The notes below the pieces were generated by a model. It was not told the DNA's origin. It saw nothing but the letters and a program-made list of their open reading frames with translations, and searched no databases. A stretch of 64,000 bases of DNA. Origin: Limimaricola cinnabarinus (lineage in GTDB: Bacteria > Pseudomonadota > Alphaproteobacteria > Rhodobacterales > Rhodobacteraceae). A program made the translations under genes and the position numbers. The DNA is taken from contig NZ_KZ304956.1 of assembly GCF_002723615.1 (NCBI RefSeq), positions 62,001 to 126,000 of the forward strand. The letters are read 5' to 3'. This document shows, piece by piece, positions 60,960-64,000 of the stretch (within the stretch, counting starts at the first letter, position 1; every line of letters begins with the position of its first letter).

Positions 60960-62111
60960 TTGATCACCCGACCGCCCCAAGCGCCGCCCCGCCCCGCCCC
61001 AGAGAGACGCCGGCTCTCGCCGCGCGATCCGCACAGGGTGCAGGATGTGGCCCTGATCATCATCGCCTTCGCGGTGGTGCTGTTCTTGCTCGTGCAGGCG
61101 CGGTTCCTGCTGATCTCGCTGGTCACCGCCATCGTCATCTTCTCGCTGATGAGCGATGCGATCAGCTTCATCGCGCGGGCCCGCATCGGCCCGCTCGCCA
61201 TTCCCAACTGGCTCGCCTCGATCGCCGCCGTCGTCGCCATCGCCGCGGCGCTGCTGACGCTGACCTCGGTCGTGCTGGCGCAGATCAACACCGTGCTGCT
61301 GACCACGCTGAGCTATGCCGACCGCGCGCCGGAGGCGATCGCCCGGCTGTTCTCATGGCTGGGCGAGAACACCGAGGCGGCGGTGCTGAACTCGGTCCAG
61401 ACGGTGGAGTTCGGCGGCTATATCCGCACGCTGGCCAGCCAGGCGGGCAACCTGATGCAGGGCACGGTGCTGGTCATCCTCTTCGTCGGCTTTCTCTTCG
61501 CCGAACGGGTCTGGTTCTCGACCAAGCTGGTGAATTTCGTGGGCGATCCGGTGCAGGCCGACCGGGTCGGCCGGATCATCGGCTCGATCATCCGCCGGGT
61601 GAACCGCTACCTCGCGGTCAAGACGCTGGTCTCGCTGATGACCGGCGTCATGGTCTGGGCGCTGGCGGGGCTGTTCGGGCTCGATCTCGCGGTGGCGCTG
61701 GGCATCCTCACCTTCATGCTCAACTACATCCCCAATATCGGCTCGATCGTGGCGACCGCGATGGTGGCGCTGGTGGCCTATGTGCAGCTCGGCGATCCGG
61801 CGATGACCGGGGCGATCTTCGCCATCACCGGGGTGATCCAGTTCATCAACGGCAATGTGCTCGACCCGATGATGATGGGCCGGGCGCTCCGCCTGTCCTC
61901 CTTCGGGATCATCATCTCCCTCGCCTTCTGGGGCGCGGTCTGGGGCATTCCGGGGATGTTCCTGTCGGTGCCGATCACCGTGGCGGCGATGATCGTATGC
62001 TCGGAGATCCCGGCGCTGCGCCCGCTGGCGATCCTGCTGTCGCGCGAGGGGCTGCCCGAGCCCGAGACCGAGGCGCGCGAGACCGCCCCCCACGCCCGGG
62101 CGGCCGAATAG
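60960..62111 (+). CDS. AI-2E/PerM family transporter
   Basis: The 383-residue integral membrane protein has the PerM/AI-2E family pattern: two N-terminal helix pairs, a soluble segment (residues ~95-165) and about six C-terminal helices with LTFMLNYIPNIGSIVATAMVA, characteristic of the family. Members have been linked to autoinducer or Na+/H+ transport; the substrate here is unknown. The start is uncertain (TTG 60960; a GTG near 61038 is possible). The gene lies just beyond the tRNA-Ser, outside the prophage. Confidence 0.8.
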   Translation: MITRPPQAPPRPAPERRRLSPRDPHRVQDVALIIIAFAVVLFLLVQARFLLISLVTAIVIFSLMSDAISFIARARIGPLAIPNWLASIAAVVAIAAALLTLTSVVLAQINTVLLTTLSYADRAPEAIARLFSWLGENTEAAVLNSVQTVEFGGYIRTLASQAGNLMQGTVLVILFVGFLFAERVWFSTKLVNFVGDPVQADRVGRIIGSIIRRVNRYLAVKTLVSLMTGVMVWALAGLFGLDLAVALGILTFMLNYIPNIGSIVATAMVALVAYVQLGDPAMTGAIFAITGVIQFINGNVLDPMMMGRALRLSSFGIIISLAFWGAVWGIPGMFLSVPITVAAMIVCSEIPALRPLAILLSREGLPEPETEARETAPHARAAE

Positions 62112-62138
62112 GCCAGCCGGGGGGAGGATGCGCGCGGC

Positions 62139-64000
62139 CTAGCTCTCGCTCTCGGCCTGCTCGTGCAGCGCCTCGGGGTTCTTCAGCCACAGATCCTGCT
62201 GCGGGAAGGGGATCTCGATCCCCTCGGCCTCGAAGCGCCGCGCGATGTCGTTGTTCATCTCGGACTGCACCGCGACGACGAAGTTGATGTCGCGCAGGAT
62301 CGCCCGGATCTCGAACTCCAGCCGCGAGGGGCCGAAGGCGCGGAACAGCACCGCCGGCGCCGGGTTGGCGAGCACGAGCGGATGATCCTCCGCGATCTCC
62401 TGCAGGATCTCCTGCACCCGCACCAGATCGCTGCCATAGGCCACGCCCACCGGCACGATCACCCGGCCCACGGAATTGCCGCGGGTCCAGTTGGTCACCT
62501 GGTTCGAGACGAGATCGGCGTTGGGCACGATGACGTCGGTGCGGTCGAAGGTTTCGATCCGGGTCGAGCGGACCGAGATGTCGCGCACATAGCCCGACTG
62601 CCCGCCCACCTCGATCCAGTCGCCCTCGCCTATCGGCCGCTCGATCAGCAGGATGATGCCCGAGACGAAGTTCGACACGATGTTCTGCAGGCCGAAACCG
62701 ATGCCCACGGAGAGCGCACCAGCGACGATGGCGAGGTTCGACAGGTCGAGCCCGGCGGTGGTGATGGCGAGGATCGCCGCGGTGGTGATGCCGACATAGC
62801 CAAAACCCACCGCGACGGCGTTCTGCCCGCCGAGATCGAGCTTGGTGCGCGGCAGCACCACCGAGCGCAGCACCCGCTGCACCAGCCGCGTCAACGCATA
62901 GCCGATCACGAAGATCACCAGAAGCCACAGCAGGTCGGTGGGTTGCAGCCGGGTCTCGCCGAAGGAATAGCCCTCGCGGAAGCGGGTCCAGACCTCGGAG
63001 AGATCCTCGGGCCGCGCGCCCCAGATCAGCGCCAGCACCGGCAGCGTGGCAAGGATCAGGAACAGCCCGATCAGCACCGGCACCAGCGCGTCGCGCGCCA
63101 GATCCTCGGAGCCGGTGGCCACGGTCCACAGGTCGAAGACGAGCCTTTGCAGCAGCACCAGCACGCCGATCAGCATCATCGTCTTGATCGCGGGGACCAA
63201 AAGCGCCTCCGACAGCGCGGCATAGCCCAGCGCCGAGAGGACCGGCGCGGCCACGGCCACGGCCATCGCCACCTTGCCCAGAAGCGACAGGAGCCCCTGC
63301 CGGAAGCCGGTGGTGTCGCGCCGCGCGGCTTCGGGCTGCGGCGTCACCGGGGCGGTGGCGGGCGCGCCGTCATGCGTCACCCCCGCCAGCGTCCGGCCCA
63401 GGATGAACAAAGGCACCGCCACCAGAAGCTGCAGCGGGAACAGGAGCGCCGTCTCGGCGCCGTCGGGCGCGTCGGCGCTGGCGATCACCGCCTGCGACAG
63501 CTGCATCAGCGCGATGGCCCAGCCCAGCAGCATCACCTGCCGCCGGGCGCGGACTTGCCGCGCGGGCGCGATCCCGGCGATCGGCTGCGCCGCCTCGGGG
63601 CCGAAGAACTGCCCCGCCAGCCAGCGCGCCAGCAGCACCGCGAGCCCGGCCATCGGCAGCGCCATCAGCACCGCCCCGGCCCGCGGCCCGTCCATTCCCG
63701 CAAGATCGAAGGCCCGCCCGATCAGCACCAGACCCGCGAAGGGCAGCGCCACCTGCCCCAGCGAGACGCCGAAGGCCATCGCGCGCGAGCCGCGCCTGTC
63801 GGCTTCGAGAATGCGGCGGCGCAGGCGGCGGGCCCAGAGACCGGCGCGCATCAAAAGCCCGCCCGCCAGCCCCAGCAGCAGCGCCTCGGCCAGGACCGGC
63901 CCGAGCGCGGCGCGCGCGGCGGGCGAGGTCCAGCCTCGCCAGAGCTCGGCGCGCAGCGCCTCGGCGCGCTCATACATCACCACGAGAGCGCCGGGCCACA
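62139..64000 (-). CDS. MscS-family mechanosensitive channel (N-terminus outside the window)
   Basis: The frame stays open to the window edge. It has about nine membrane segments and the MscS core: a pore-lining helix region VGIGFGLQNIVSNFVSGIILLIERPI followed by the beta domain GDWIEVGGQSGYVRDISVRST and the C-terminal vestibule (PNADLVSNQVTNWTRGN). It opens under membrane tension in osmotic downshock. The many extra N-terminal helices mark it as a large MscK/YnaI- or DUF3772-type channel; the size cannot be completed here. Confidence 0.88.
   Translation of the reverse strand, partial: WPGALVVMYERAEALRAELWRGWTSPAARAALGPVLAEALLLGLAGGLLMRAGLWARRLRRRILEADRRGSRAMAFGVSLGQVALPFAGLVLIGRAFDLAGMDGPRAGAVLMALPMAGLAVLLARWLAGQFFGPEAAQPIAGIAPARQVRARRQVMLLGWAIALMQLSQAVIASADAPDGAETALLFPLQLLVAVPLFILGRTLAGVTHDGAPATAPVTPQPEAARRDTTGFRQGLLSLLGKVAMAVAVAAPVLSALGYAALSEALLVPAIKTMMLIGVLVLLQRLVFDLWTVATGSEDLARDALVPVLIGLFLILATLPVLALIWGARPEDLSEVWTRFREGYSFGETRLQPTDLLWLLVIFVIGYALTRLVQRVLRSVVLPRTKLDLGGQNAVAVGFGYVGITTAAILAITTAGLDLSNLAIVAGALSVGIGFGLQNIVSNFVSGIILLIERPIGEGDWIEVGGQSGYVRDISVRSTRIETFDRTDVIVPNADLVSNQVTNWTRGNSVGRVIVPVGVAYGSDLVRVQEILQEIAEDHPLVLANPAPAVLFRAFGPSRLEFEIRAILRDINFVVAVQSEMNNDIARRFEAEGIEIPFPQQDLWLKNPEALHEQAESES

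Overview
The window reads as a chromosomal segment of a high-GC alphaproteobacterium, most likely a Rhodobacteraceae member. The GC-rich codon use, an aerobic 2-aminobenzoyl-CoA operon, a prkA/yeaH/spoVR block and a roseobacter-type phage all point that way; the genus cannot be read from the sequence.

Host part 1 (1-24399). At the left edge is the start of a D-xylose-type periplasmic binding protein gene, divergent from a ROK regulator that overlaps a secreted FG-GAP/VCBS protein; a metallophosphoesterase follows. From 17559 down to 4166 runs one tightly packed leftward operon of about 14 genes for anthranilate (2-aminobenzoate) catabolism: the fused 2-aminobenzoyl-CoA monooxygenase/reductase, an SDR, a MarR regulator, an enoyl-CoA hydratase, an acyl-CoA dehydrogenase, 2-aminobenzoate-CoA ligase, tryptophan 2,3-dioxygenase, a complete LivKHMGF-type ABC importer, a 4HBT thioesterase and a Rid-family protein. 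Together they would import substrate, activate anthranilate made from tryptophan, dearomatise it with O2 and degrade the alicyclic CoA ester. Upstream lies the prkA-yeaH-spoVR stress kinase module, then a small membrane ORF and a glycosyltransferase-like gene.

Prophage (24400-60761, about 36.4 kb). A complete-looking siphophage-type prophage sits in the 3' end of a tRNA-Ser(GGA) gene. A 19-bp core is duplicated at both ends, and each end carries three 12-bp-period repeats that look like integrase arm sites. Left to right it holds: an AT-richer three-gene cassette of unknown function (TIGR04255-like plus two hypothetical genes); lysis genes; a tail spike and tail genes; tail assembly chaperones joined by a canonical -1 slippery site; HK97-type head genes (connector, capsid, ClpP-like protease, portal, terminase, HNH); a terminator; an iteron cluster beside a P4-type helicase and CHC2 primase; small early genes; a Cro/CI switch with palindromic operators; a rightward array of small genes (TerB-like and small membrane proteins) preceded by two more copies of the same operator; and a tyrosine integrase.

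Host part 2 (60743-64000). The intact tRNA-Ser is followed by an AI-2E/PerM-type transporter and, at the right edge, a large MscS-family mechanosensitive channel whose N-terminus lies outside the window.

The most promising unexplained element is the three-gene cassette at 24526-26559. The -1 frameshift site, the iteron-like origin candidate, the split operator set and the integrase arm repeats are the strongest direct sequence findings.
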